Source: Cohnella rhizoplanae
Lineage (GTDB): Bacteria; Bacillota; Bacilli; Paenibacillales; Paenibacillaceae
NCBI RefSeq assembly: GCF_948329515.1
Contig: NZ_CAOJCN010000005.1
Location: forward strand, 1-64,000
DNA length: 64,000 bases
Reading direction: 5' to 3'
Shown: positions 53,202 to 61,852 of the stretch, in pieces
Layout of the letters: the number at the start of each line of letters is the position of its first letter
Numbering within the stretch: the stretch's first letter is position 1
Notes under the pieces: generated by a model
What the model saw: the letters and a program-made list of their open reading frames with translations, nothing else
Database searches by the model: none
Told to the model about the DNA's origin: nothing
Translations under genes and position numbers: made by a program

Positions 53202-53825
53202 ATGTCCAAGCAAGTTGTCCGCGATTGGGCGATGCTCGCCGTCTTCTTGACGGTCGCGCTCGTATTGCTGCTGCTCCATAGGGATCCTGCGCACGGGGCG
53301 CAGAGCCGCGAGACTCCCGCTCTTGCCGGGTCGGCGCGTGAAGCCGCAACCGCCCAAATCGCTTCACTGTCCGCCCGCTCCGCGGCGCCGAGGCTTCATG
53401 CGTTCGCCCCTGACTTTACATTAGAAGGACTGGACGGGGCGATGCATTCGCTGTCCGAATATCGTGGCAAGCCCGTCGTACTCAACTTCTGGGCCTCCTG
53501 GTGCGGACCTTGCCGGGACGAAGCGCCCGTACTCGTCGGTACGGCCGCCAAGTACAAGGACAAGGCGACCATCCTCGCCGTCAATCTGACCGCCTCCGAC
53601 GACGAGTCCGCCGCGCGCTCGTTCGCCGAGGGGCAGCGCTTCCGGTTCCCCGTGCTGCTCGACCGCCTTGGCACCGTCGGGGAGCTGTACCGCATCCGTC
53701 CAATTCCGACGACGTTTTTCATCGACGCGCGTGGCGTCATCGCAGGCGAAGCGCTCGGCTCGCTCGGCGAGGAGGAGCTGGATCGAAGAATCGATGCGCT
53801 GCTGCAGCCTGCCGATCGACAGTAG
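53202..53825 (+). CDS. TlpA/ResA-like membrane thioredoxin
   Basis: This 207-residue protein has an N-terminal membrane anchor (about 10-26) and an extracytoplasmic thioredoxin domain. The redox motif WASWCGPC has cysteines at 101 and 104. RIRPIPTTFFIDARG carries the cis-proline. ResA-type proteins reduce disulfides in apocytochrome c before heme attachment. A link to the cytochrome c at 26.8 kb is possible but not shown. AAGGAG precedes the ATG. Confidence 0.92.
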   Translation: MSKQVVRDWAMLAVFLTVALVLLLLHRDPAHGAQSRETPALAGSAREAATAQIASLSARSAAPRLHAFAPDFTLEGLDGAMHSLSEYRGKPVVLNFWASWCGPCRDEAPVLVGTAAKYKDKATILAVNLTASDDESAARSFAEGQRFRFPVLLDRLGTVGELYRIRPIPTTFFIDARGVIAGEALGSLGEEELDRRIDALLQPADRQ

Positions 53826-53959
53826 TTCTGCTTGCGGAGCCTCGCCGCATCCTCTTGCAACGCCTCCTTGGACGGTTAATAATGAAGGAATGCGGTTTTA
53901 CGCGCGGTGAGGCCATCGCGAAGAATGCCGTGCCATCAACGCCGGGGAGGCATGCAAGC

Positions 53960-54958
53960 ATGGAACGATATCGGGCATTGGTCGCCAGAGCGGACGGTGA
54001 AGAGATCGCCTCATCGGTCGAGGAATTGGAGACTGCGCCGTTGCAGGAAGGTTATGTGCGCATTCGCGTCGCTTACTCGAGCGTCAACTTTAAGGATGCG
54101 CTCGCGGTCACGCCTCGCGGGAATGTCGTCAAGCAGTATCCACACGTGCCAGGCATCGATCTGGCTGGCAGCGTGACCGCGACCCGGGACGCGCGCTTCC
54201 GCGAAGGAGACACGGTACTCGTCACGGGATTCGGACTTGGCGTATCCGCCCCCGGCGGCTATGCCGAGATCGCGCAGGTGCCGGCCGACTGGGTCGTCCC
54301 GCTGCCCGGCGGAATGACGGCGCGGGAGGCGATGGCCTACGGCACGGCGGGTTTCACGGCAGCGCTGTCCGTGCTGCGCCTCGAAGAGGCGGGCCTTGCG
54401 CCAGGCGGACAAGGGCCGGTGCTCGTCACGGGCGCCACCGGCGGCGTAGGCAGCGTCGCGGTGTCGATGCTGGCCGGCCTCGGCTACGAGGTCGCGGCCA
54501 GCTCGCGCAAGGCCGACGCCGAGGCGCAGGCGCTGCTGCGCAGACTGGGCGCGAGCGAGCTCCTGGCGCCGGACGCGCTGCGCATGCCCGAGGGCAAAGC
54601 CATCGTGCGCGAGCGTTGGGCCGGCGTCGTGGACCCCGTCGGCGGCGTGGCGCTGCGGGACGTGCTCGGCTCGGTCCGCTACGGCGGGGGCGTCGCGCTG
54701 AGCGGCTTTACGGGCGGCGCGGACTTCGCCGCGAACGTCTATCCGTTTATCCTGCGAGGCGTGAAACTCCTCGGCATCGACTCGGTGCTCTGCCCGATGC
54801 CGGAGCGCTTGCGCGCCTGGGAGCGCATGGCCGGCGACTTGAAGCCCGCTGGCCTGTTGGACGCGATCGCGAGCGAGACGACGCTCGAGGCGTTGCCGGA
54901 AGCGCTTCGTGCCATCCTGCGCGGCGAGATGCGCGGGCGCGTGGTCGTAGCGCTATAA
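53960..54958 (+). CDS. YhdH/AcuI-type medium-chain oxidoreductase
   Basis: This 332-residue NADPH-dependent enzyme belongs to the zinc-free quinone-oxidoreductase group of the MDR superfamily (YhdH/AcuI, acryloyl-CoA-reductase-like). NFKDALAVTPRGNVVKQYPH and PGIDLAGSV are group signatures, and GATGGVGSVAVSMLAGLGY is the nucleotide-binding loop. GGGGAGG upstream supports the ATG at 53960; the longer frame from 53501 overlaps the thioredoxin gene. No terminator is evident before repeat array A5. Confidence 0.93.
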   Translation: MERYRALVARADGEEIASSVEELETAPLQEGYVRIRVAYSSVNFKDALAVTPRGNVVKQYPHVPGIDLAGSVTATRDARFREGDTVLVTGFGLGVSAPGGYAEIAQVPADWVVPLPGGMTAREAMAYGTAGFTAALSVLRLEEAGLAPGGQGPVLVTGATGGVGSVAVSMLAGLGYEVAASSRKADAEAQALLRRLGASELLAPDALRMPEGKAIVRERWAGVVDPVGGVALRDVLGSVRYGGGVALSGFTGGADFAANVYPFILRGVKLLGIDSVLCPMPERLRAWERMAGDLKPAGLLDAIASETTLEALPEALRAILRGEMRGRVVVAL

Positions 54959-54983
54959 CTTTCGGTGCCGCTGGCGCATCGCG

Positions 54984-55275
54984 TCTCGAGTTACGCTGTT
55001 TTCCGAGCTAACTCCCCCGCCGCAGCCTGTGCCAGATTCGAGTTACGCTGTTTTTCGCGCTAACTCCTCGGCTGCGGACTTCTGCGACTCGAGTTACGCT
55101 GTTTTCCGCGCTAACTCCCCCGCCGCAGCCTGTGCCCGACTTGAGTTACGCTGTTTTCCGCGCTAACTCCTCAGCTGCAGCCTTACGCGACTCGAGTTAC
55201 GCTGTTTTTCGCGCTAACTCCTCAGCAGCGGCCTGCGCGTGACTCGAGTTACTTTGTTTCTCGCGCCAGCTCTTG
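54984..55275. repeat. Tandem palindromic repeat array A5 (51-52-bp unit, 6 copies)
   Basis: Copies start at 54988, 55040, 55091, 55143, 55194 and 55246. Each has GAGTTAC-N12-GCTAACTC, the same arms and the same 27-base span as array A3, but with a different loop (GCTGTTTTCCGC) and linker (CTGCGGCCTGTGCGACTC-like). Copy 6 is degenerate. It fills most of the gap between convergent genes. Confidence 0.93.
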
Positions 55276-55307
55276 TGCCCCGCCGTGTTCCCAGCATTAC
55301 CGACAGC

Positions 55308-55350
55308 GCAAAACGCCCCGCATCCGGCTACCTGGCCGTTTGCGGGGCGC
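55308..55350 (-). terminator. Terminator of the YhhQ-type transporter gene
   Basis: CGCCCCGCA and TGCGGGGCG form a 9-bp stem; the minus-strand exit is TTTTGCG. Confidence 0.85.
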
Positions 55351-55359
55351 TTCATTTAT

Positions 55360-56043
55360 TTAACGCTCATCCGCGAACTTGAAGCTGCGCGCCAGATAGA
55401 TGACCGGCGTCGATGCCGCGGAGATGACAAACTTGAGCACGTAGGTCGTGATGGCGATCTCCCACCAGACTTCCCATGGGTATTCGCCCGCGAAGGCGAT
55501 GAGACAGAAGATGAGCGTGTCGACCAGCTGGCTGAGACCCGTGCTGCCGTTGTTGCGGATCCACAGTTGCGAGCGGCTCGGATACGCGACCTTCAGGCGG
55601 CTGAAGATGCGGACGTCCAAGAACTGGCTGACAAAGTAGGCGCACAGGCTGCCAAGCACGATGCGCGGCGTCATGCCGAAGATCGTCTCCAGCGCATCCT
55701 GGCTGATATCGTCTATGCCAGGTTTAAAGTGCAACACCATCTGCATGATGATGAGCGACATGATCATCGTGAAAAAGCCGAACCAGACCGCCTTCCGCGC
55801 TTCCTTCTCCCCGTACTTCTCGTTGAGCAGGTCGGTGGTGAGGTAGATCGTGGCGTAAATCGTGTTGCCGAGCGTCATGACGATGCCGAAGATCTCGATC
55901 GTCTTGACGACCTGGATGTTGGCGAGCAGGGTGGCCGCGCCGATCCAGGCGTACAGCCCGTTCTTGCCGAGCAGGCGGTAGCAGACGAGGAACAGCGCGA
56001 AGTTGACCGCGACGAATCCCACGCCCCAGAGCAGATTGAACAT
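55360..56043 (-). CDS. yhhQ: Queuosine-precursor transporter, YhhQ/VUT family
   Basis: This 227-residue inner-membrane protein has about six predicted helices. NTIYATIYLTTDLLNEKYGEK and CAYFVSQFLDVRIFSRLK are family signatures. YhhQ imports queuosine precursors such as preQ0 or preQ1 for tRNA modification. CTAGGAGG lies before the ATG at 56043; the frame open to 56109 would read through the leader. That leader contains a likely preQ1 riboswitch, which supports the substrate. QueG at 20.2 kb acts later in the same pathway. Confidence 0.92.
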   Translation of the reverse strand: MFNLLWGVGFVAVNFALFLVCYRLLGKNGLYAWIGAATLLANIQVVKTIEIFGIVMTLGNTIYATIYLTTDLLNEKYGEKEARKAVWFGFFTMIMSLIIMQMVLHFKPGIDDISQDALETIFGMTPRIVLGSLCAYFVSQFLDVRIFSRLKVAYPSRSQLWIRNNGSTGLSQLVDTLIFCLIAFAGEYPWEVWWEIAITTYVLKFVISAASTPVIYLARSFKFADER

Positions 56044-56051
56044 ATTGTACT

Positions 56052-56090
56052 TCCTCCTAGTTTTGATGACGCGGGAGGTCCCGAACCGCG
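56052..56090 (-). ncRNA. Probable preQ1-I riboswitch controlling yhhQ translation
   Basis: On the minus strand CGCGG pairs with CCGCG around an 11-nt loop that starts UUC and has a C next to the 3' arm, where the class I aptamer binds preQ1. UCAUCAAAACUAGGAGG follows, the A-rich tail joined to the ribosome-binding site typical of preQ1-I. Loop CCU can pair with AGG of that site. High preQ1 would therefore hide the site and lower transporter synthesis. A minus-strand TATAAT lies at 56118-56123. Confidence 0.68.
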
Positions 56091-56147
56091 GCCCCGTGTC
56101 CCGGAGCAATGCCTACCATTATAGCATAGCGCTCTGCGCGCGCCAGT

Positions 56148-56192
56148 AGAAAAAATCGGCTGCCGCGGCGCCGAAAGGCGCCGGGACAGCCG
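56148..56192 (-). terminator. Terminator of the SLH protein gene at 56209
   Basis: CGGCGCC/GGCGCCG inner stem with GGCTG/CAGCC base and a TTTTTTC exit on the minus strand. Confidence 0.85.
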
Positions 56193-56208
56193 GCGAGCGA
56201 GAAGTGTG

Positions 56209-58557
56209 TTATTCAGACGGCGGCAGTGGAGGCGGAGGCGGGGGCGCGAGCGTGCTATAATCCACCGCGTTCGATTCCCCCTTATTGTATCCGCCAATGA
56301 CGATCAGCTGGAGCTGATAATCGACGCCGGCAGCGAGGTTTTTAACCCATACGCGGCCTTCGCCCCATTCGAGGTTCCCGTCGGACCATCTGGTGACGTT
56401 ATTGCCTTTGATGACATACACCCACAATTGATTGCTGTCCAGCGGTTCGGTAAAGGTAAGGTGCACTTGGGTCTCGTCGTTGTCACCGGTCGGATCGATC
56501 GCCAGATCGTCGATCTGCCCGAGCGAATCGTAGGCGACATGAATGTCTTCGGGCACCAGTTCGAACAGTGCGTCCTCTTCCTCCGGAGCGGAGGCGTCGG
56601 CTACCCAAGCTTTGAGCTTCAAGTCCCGGTCTATCGTGGAGGTGCCGATATCGACGGAATACGTAATATCGAACGCCGCCTCATGCGGCAGCGAATAAGG
56701 CTCCTCCGGATAATGCCCGATAAAGCGATCCGTGCCTTCGACGCGCTCCAGTTCGAACCAGTCGTTGACCGGCCCGTACCAATAATAGACTTCCACTGTG
56801 TCGCCATCGTAGTTCGGAAGCGTCAACTCGATTCCGTTAACGGCATTATAAAGATCAAGTCCGGTGTTTTCGACATGAACCTGCACTCTGAGCTCGCCGT
56901 CGAACTTATAATATTGGCGGAAATTGGTGCTGAGGCTTACGTCGGCAGAGAGCGTGAATTGAATCGACGTTTCGCCGCCCTCGTTATTCGTGGCCACGAG
57001 CACATAGACGCCGGTTTCGGACAATTCGTCTCCGAATTGATAGCCGACGACCGGAACGCCGTCTTTGGTCAGCGAGTAGGATTCTGCCGTCTCTCCTTCG
57101 CCGAGCTCCGGCGTCACGGCTGCCGTGTAAACTTGGCCGTCATCTACGCCGATAATGGCTGGTCCAGGAGTGGGGCTTGGTTCCGCGCTCGGCGACGGGC
57201 TTGGCTCCGTGCTTGGCGACGGGCTTGGCTCCGTGCTCGGCGACGGGCTTGGCTCCGTGCTTGGCGACGGGCTCGGCTCCGTGCTTGGCGAAGGGCTTGG
57301 TTCCGCGCTTGGCGACGGACTCGGCGACGGGCTAGCGCTGGGTTCAGCCGAAGGCGTCGAGCTCGGCGATGGTGTAACGCTCGGTGCAGGCGTCGGCGTC
57401 GCGCTACCGCCGGAGGACGACCCGCCGGAGGCAGACTCGCCGGCGAGCAGCACGCCCGCCTCGCGCTCTAAGCTGCCCGGCGCTTGCTCGAACGAAGAGC
57501 CGGATACATAGAGGCGCGCTAGGGCGATCTTGCCCGTGCCGGTTACCTGAATGATCGCGTAGGCGAAGAGGCTGCCTACGGACGAACCGGACGGCACGAT
57601 GAGCAGGCCAACCGTGCGAAACTCAAGCTTGGCGATGTTCGTCGTCCCCTCGAGCACGAGACGCAGCTTGCCGCCCGGCTTGTTGACGACGACTTGGCCG
57701 AGCACGGCGTTCGACAGATGCACGCTGCGCTCGCCGCCGCCGGCCAAGGTCAGCGTCCCGCCAACGGTGACGCCCTCGAGCGTCGCGTCGCCTTCGCCTA
57801 CCTCCGCGCCGATCGTCAAGTCGCCGCGAACGGCCGTATTGCGCAGAGTCACGCCCGGCGCCTTGATCACCACGCTGCCGGCAATTTCCTGCGTGCCTTC
57901 GGCGGGACCATATATACCGGCCTTGTCGTACACGGTCGTGCGCGACCGCTCATGCAGCGCCCATGCCTTGTCCAGCGCGACGACGGCTTCGGCCCGCGTC
58001 ATCGCGCGCGCCGGGCGGAACGTGCCGTCCGGATAGCCGCCCAGCAGCTTCGAATACACCGCTGCGCCTACGGACGGCTTGCTCCACGACCGGAGCTCCA
58101 CTGCATCCGAGAACGAGGACTCCGCGCCACCGGCTTCGGTCAGTCCGTTCAATTTCGCCAGCATTACGGCAGCTTCCTCCCGCGTGACGCTCCGGGTCGG
58201 ACGGATCGTCCCGTCCGGATAACCCGTCAGAATACCCGCCTCCGCCGCGGCATCGATCGCGCCCGCGTACCAGCTGCCGTCGCGAACGTCGCTAAAATTT
58301 GCAGTCGCATCGCCAGCTTGCAGCCCGAAAGCTCTGACCGCCAGCGTGGCGAATTCCGCCCGCGTGACCGGCTGGTCCGGCTGAAGCTCTCCGCCGTTGC
58401 CTCCCGCGAGCCATCCTTTGCCGACCCATGCGTTCAGCGTCTCCTGCGCCCAGTGCTCCTCCGGCGCCGCGGCCGAGACCGCGCCTCCCCAGCCGGTACC
58501 GATCATCGATAACGCGACGGCGCACGCCGCGAATCTAACCCCTTGTCCCCATGCCAT
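56209..58557 (-). CDS. SLH-domain surface protein with Pro/Ser-rich linker
   Basis: This 782-residue exported protein has a signal peptide (about 1-30), then three SLH domains (about 32-210; motifs LQPDQPVTRAEFATL, YPDGTIRPTRSVTREEA, YPDGTFRPARAMTRAEA) that bind the cell wall. A repetitive right-handed-helix-like stretch follows (about 220-370; GDATLEGVTVGGTLTLAGGG). Residues about 395-475 are a Pro/Ser/Glu repeat (TEPSPSPS) from a 24-bp minisatellite. The last 300 residues are beta-rich, possibly fibronectin-III-like, ending PPPPPPLPPSE. No catalytic site was recognised. GGAGAGGGAG precedes the ATG. Probably a structural or binding protein of the cell surface. Confidence 0.9.
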   Translation of the reverse strand: MAWGQGVRFAACAVALSMIGTGWGGAVSAAAPEEHWAQETLNAWVGKGWLAGGNGGELQPDQPVTRAEFATLAVRAFGLQAGDATANFSDVRDGSWYAGAIDAAAEAGILTGYPDGTIRPTRSVTREEAAVMLAKLNGLTEAGGAESSFSDAVELRSWSKPSVGAAVYSKLLGGYPDGTFRPARAMTRAEAVVALDKAWALHERSRTTVYDKAGIYGPAEGTQEIAGSVVIKAPGVTLRNTAVRGDLTIGAEVGEGDATLEGVTVGGTLTLAGGGERSVHLSNAVLGQVVVNKPGGKLRLVLEGTTNIAKLEFRTVGLLIVPSGSSVGSLFAYAIIQVTGTGKIALARLYVSGSSFEQAPGSLEREAGVLLAGESASGGSSSGGSATPTPAPSVTPSPSSTPSAEPSASPSPSPSPSAEPSPSPSTEPSPSPSTEPSPSPSTEPSPSPSTEPSPSPSAEPSPTPGPAIIGVDDGQVYTAAVTPELGEGETAESYSLTKDGVPVVGYQFGDELSETGVYVLVATNNEGGETSIQFTLSADVSLSTNFRQYYKFDGELRVQVHVENTGLDLYNAVNGIELTLPNYDGDTVEVYYWYGPVNDWFELERVEGTDRFIGHYPEEPYSLPHEAAFDITYSVDIGTSTIDRDLKLKAWVADASAPEEEDALFELVPEDIHVAYDSLGQIDDLAIDPTGDNDETQVHLTFTEPLDSNQLWVYVIKGNNVTRWSDGNLEWGEGRVWVKNLAAGVDYQLQLIVIGGYNKGESNAVDYSTLAPPPPPPLPPSE
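57170..57335 (-). repeat. 24-bp coding minisatellite (TEPSPSPS) in SLH protein
   Basis: Several nearly identical 24-bp units (cttggctccgtgctcggcga on the plus strand) encode the Pro-Ser linker in frame. Confidence 0.85.
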
Positions 58558-58741
58558 CCGCTATTCTCCCTCTCCTTCAGAGCTTCATCTAGATGCTTAT
58601 CCTATCAGGAGAGGGGCGGCGAATCGATTTACTTTCGTTAACTTTCGACAGCTTCTGCCAAAAGGGAATTGCCCCTTTCGTGCCGAATACCTTTTTGATA
58701 CCAACTGACGCTTTAAAAATTGTCGAATCGAGGTAGTAAAA

Positions 58742-61372
58742 TTGCCTTCCGATATCATACTGCGAACGAAAATTCGCATACCGCCCGTCCGCGGCGACGG
58801 CGTCATCCGGACGAGGCTGCTCGACCGGCTGGAAAAGGCCGTCCGCGGCAGACTCACTCAGCTCGTAGCGCCGGCCGGATTCGGCAAGACCACGCTGCTC
58901 GCCCAATTCCTGGCGGACCGGTCCGAACGGTCGGCCTGGCTCTCGCTCGACGACACCGATAACGACCCCGCCAAGTTCTGGCGATACTTCATCCATGCCC
59001 TGGGCGCCGCCATCCCCGAGCTTCCCGGGCGTGCTCTGCCGCTGCTGGACGCCTACCCCAACGTCTCGCGGGAGACGATGCTGGACATGCTGCTGCGCGA
59101 GATCGACGACCACGCCGAGCGGACCGGGCAGCGCCTGTCGATCGCGCTGGACGACTACCATGCCGTCCACGACGAAGGTATTCATGACAGCCTGTCCTAC
59201 TTCATCGACCACTTGCCGGACAGCGCGCATCTGATCATCGCAAGCCGCCGGCAGGCCCCCGTCAAGGCATCGAAGTGGCATGCGCGCGGCCAGAGCAGCG
59301 AGATCACAGGCGGCGAATTGACGTTTACGGCCGAAGAAACCCGCCGATTCTGCGAGCATACGGCGCAGCTCAGCCTTACCTCCGAGCAGGTCGACCGGAT
59401 CATGGCCTGGACGGAGGGGTGGGCGGCGATCGTTCAGATTGTGTCCGTGTCGCTCGAAGGGCGCGATCCTCGCTCCCTGGACCGGATGACGGGAGAGACG
59501 GCAGGCGATCGCGACAATATTATGGAATATCTGGCGGAGGAGGTGCTCTCGCAGCTGCCGGACGACCTCCGACGGTTCGTGCTGGACACCGCCGTGCCCG
59601 AGCGGTTCGATGCCGGCCTATGCGACGCGCTCACGGGCCGCGACGACGCCGTCCGCATGCTGGGAGACCTGCGCAGGCGCAATCTGTTCCTCGTACCGCT
59701 GGACGACGGCGGCGCCTGGTACAGATATCATCACATTTTCCGCGACTTTCTGCGGGAGCACCTGCTCCGCGAGGACCCCGAGCGCGCGAGTCGCCTCAGC
59801 CGAATCGCCGCCCTGCGCTTCAGCGAGCTCGGCCTGCACGAAGAGGCGATGGAACAGATCCTCGGAAGCGGCAACGACGAGCTGGCGGCCCAGCTGCTGC
59901 AACGCAGTCTGTTCGTGGTGCTCGGACGGGGCGAGTTCACGACGCTGCTGCGCTGGATGGGCGCGGTCTCCCCTGCGGCGCTGCCGGCCGAGCTGCATCT
60001 TCTCCGCACGTTCGCGCTCGTCGTCACGGGACAGTACGCTGCCGCGGAGGAAGCGCTGCTCGCGCTCGAGCGGGACATCCAGGCGCTGCCGGATGACGCC
60101 AGGCGCGGGGAATTGCAGAGCGGCTTGTTTTTCGTCAAGGTGAACTATGCATTTTCGACCGGCGATTACGACCAATGGCTGCGCTATGCCGACCGGATCC
60201 CCGACATGCTGCCGGAGAGCCCGCTTTTCTACAATTTGAATTACAACCGGAGCGAGCCGTTGGTGAGGCGCACGCTGTTCGGCCTGAACGGCGCGATCCC
60301 GCCGAATACGAACGTCATCGCGCTGCGGATGATCGATATCATGAACGCCCACGGCTGGAAGCAGTCGCTGTTCTCGCAGTACGTGCTGCAGTCCGTGGCG
60401 GAAGGCTACTACGAGTGGGACCGGCTTACGGAAGCCGAGCAGCTGCTCAGAGAGGTAGAGACGGTCGCTTACTTGAAACGGTGCGCCGGCCTGTACGTGC
60501 CCTGCAGAGTCACGATGGCGCGCGTGCTCCATGCGCGCGGACGCGGAGACGAAGCACGGGGCGTGCTTCAGGCGACGGCGGAGACGACCGGCGGGTGGGG
60601 CGAGCCGCGCTGGGAAATGCCGTTGGCCGCCTACGAAGCCCGCATCGCGCTGGCCGACGGCGATCTGGGCGGGGCCGAGAGACTGCTGAAGCGGACCGGC
60701 GTGGCCGCATCCGATACGCCCACGCTCTATCGGGAGACGGAATACATGACGCTCGCCCGGCTGCTCGGCGCGCGCCGCAAGGAAAAGGAAGCGCTGAGGC
60801 TGCTCGAAGGCCTCGCCGCGCTGGGCGCCCGCGAGCGCAGCCTGATCACGACGGTCGACGCCGCCGTGCTGCGGGCGCTGCTCGAGCGGCAGCGCGGTCG
60901 GCGGGACGCGGCGCTCGACCGGCTGCATGAGGCGCTGGCCGCAGGCGCCGTGAGCGGTTATGTGCGCAGCTTTATAGACGAGGGTAAACCGATTCTCGCG
61001 CTCCTCCAGGCATACCGCGCGCAGCGCCTCGGGTCTCAGGGTGCAGTTGAGCCGCAGGCAGGTTCGGGCGTCCAGGTGCCGGGCGTCTATGTGGATGGGC
61101 TCATCGCCCGGCTGGAGACCGAGCTTGAAGCGGCGGCAGCCGCAAGTGAAGGCGACATGGGCGGCGAGCGGCTGATCGAGCCGCTCACGGACAAGGAGCT
61201 CGCGCTGCTGCAAGAGCTGGACCGTGGCGCGCCCAACCGCGAGCTGGCGGCCAAGCTGCAGCTGACGGAGGGCACGGTCAAGGTGTACCTCAGCCGCGTC
61301 TACGCCAAGCTCGGCGTCTCCTCGCGCACCCAAGCGCTGAGCCGGGCGCGGGAGCTCGGCATGCTCGATTGA
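58742..61372 (+). CDS. MalT-like LuxR-family transcriptional activator
   Basis: This 876-residue regulator follows the MalT plan. A STAND-type ATPase domain has Walker A VAPAGFGKTTLLAQF (about 42-56). A winged-helix region (about 270-350) leads to a long tetratricopeptide-like helical sensor (about 350-790). The C-terminal LuxR helix-turn-helix (about 808-872) shows LTDKELALLQELDRGAPNRE and EGTVKVYLSRVYAKLGVSSR. Such proteins bind a small inducer and ATP, then activate catabolic promoters; MalT uses maltotriose. The inducer here is unknown. The start is a TTG at 58742 after CGAGGT. Divergent from the SLH gene. Confidence 0.92.
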   Translation: MPSDIILRTKIRIPPVRGDGVIRTRLLDRLEKAVRGRLTQLVAPAGFGKTTLLAQFLADRSERSAWLSLDDTDNDPAKFWRYFIHALGAAIPELPGRALPLLDAYPNVSRETMLDMLLREIDDHAERTGQRLSIALDDYHAVHDEGIHDSLSYFIDHLPDSAHLIIASRRQAPVKASKWHARGQSSEITGGELTFTAEETRRFCEHTAQLSLTSEQVDRIMAWTEGWAAIVQIVSVSLEGRDPRSLDRMTGETAGDRDNIMEYLAEEVLSQLPDDLRRFVLDTAVPERFDAGLCDALTGRDDAVRMLGDLRRRNLFLVPLDDGGAWYRYHHIFRDFLREHLLREDPERASRLSRIAALRFSELGLHEEAMEQILGSGNDELAAQLLQRSLFVVLGRGEFTTLLRWMGAVSPAALPAELHLLRTFALVVTGQYAAAEEALLALERDIQALPDDARRGELQSGLFFVKVNYAFSTGDYDQWLRYADRIPDMLPESPLFYNLNYNRSEPLVRRTLFGLNGAIPPNTNVIALRMIDIMNAHGWKQSLFSQYVLQSVAEGYYEWDRLTEAEQLLREVETVAYLKRCAGLYVPCRVTMARVLHARGRGDEARGVLQATAETTGGWGEPRWEMPLAAYEARIALADGDLGGAERLLKRTGVAASDTPTLYRETEYMTLARLLGARRKEKEALRLLEGLAALGARERSLITTVDAAVLRALLERQRGRRDAALDRLHEALAAGAVSGYVRSFIDEGKPILALLQAYRAQRLGSQGAVEPQAGSGVQVPGVYVDGLIARLETELEAAAAASEGDMGGERLIEPLTDKELALLQELDRGAPNRELAAKLQLTEGTVKVYLSRVYAKLGVSSRTQALSRARELGMLD

Positions 61373-61383
61373 ACGTACAGTAA

Positions 61384-61418
61384 AAACCGTCAGGCGCATG
61401 ATCGCCCGACGGTTCTTT
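61384..61418 (+). terminator. Terminator after the MalT-like gene
   Basis: AACCGTC-GGCG and CGCC-GACGGTT arms followed by CTTTC, 12 bases past the stop, upstream of array A6. Confidence 0.82.
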
Positions 61419-61430
61419 CGCGTGGTGCGC

Positions 61431-61640
61431 ATCGCCTCTCCTAGTGCAGGCGATCCGCCTCGCGTACGCTCAGCCAGCCCCATCGGCTCTCCTAGTGCAG
61501 GCGATCCGCCTCGCATACGCTCAGCCAGCCCCATCGCCTCTCCTAGTGAAGGCGATCCGCCTCGCACACGCTCAGCCAGCCCCATCGCCTCTCCTAGTGA
61601 AGGCGATCCGCCTCGCGTGCGCTCACCCCGCCGACTCAAC
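61431..61640. repeat. Tandem palindromic repeat array A6 (51-bp unit, 4 copies)
   Basis: Copies start at 61436, 61487, 61538 and 61589, an exact 51-bp period. The main inverted repeat is ATCGCCT-N10-AGGCGAT (one mismatch in copy 2), with a second small one, AGGCG-ATC-CGCCT, overlapping it. The arms differ from all other arrays. The array lies between the MalT-like terminator and the convergent gene ending at 61646. Confidence 0.92.
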
Positions 61641-61645
61641 CCAGC

Positions 61646-61852
61646 TCAGGTATCCGCCTTTTTAAACGACAACCCCTGCTCCGCCAGCGCCTGCTCCAGC
61701 GTATCGATCCCCTTGCGGCCCATGCCGTGCAGCTTGAGGACATCCTCCGCGCGCCAGTTCGTAAGTTGCTCGAGACTTTCGATCCCTGCGCCGGCCAACG
61801 CCCGCAGCGAGGGCTTGGACATCCCTCTTGGCCAATCGCCAATCTGATTCAC
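61646..61852 (-). CDS. Small helix-hairpin-helix protein resembling RNA polymerase alpha C-terminal domain
   Basis: This 68-residue protein consists of one helix-hairpin-helix-type domain. LHGMGRKGIDTLEQALAEQG resembles the DNA-contacting end of the RNA polymerase alpha-subunit C-terminal domain, and SLRALAGAGIESLEQLTNW the segment before it. It may bind DNA or a transcription factor. The GTG start at 61852 follows AGGAGG and overlaps the stop of the upstream membrane-protein gene (GTGA), so the pair is coupled. Function unknown. Confidence 0.8.
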   Translation of the reverse strand: MNQIGDWPRGMSKPSLRALAGAGIESLEQLTNWRAEDVLKLHGMGRKGIDTLEQALAEQGLSFKKADT

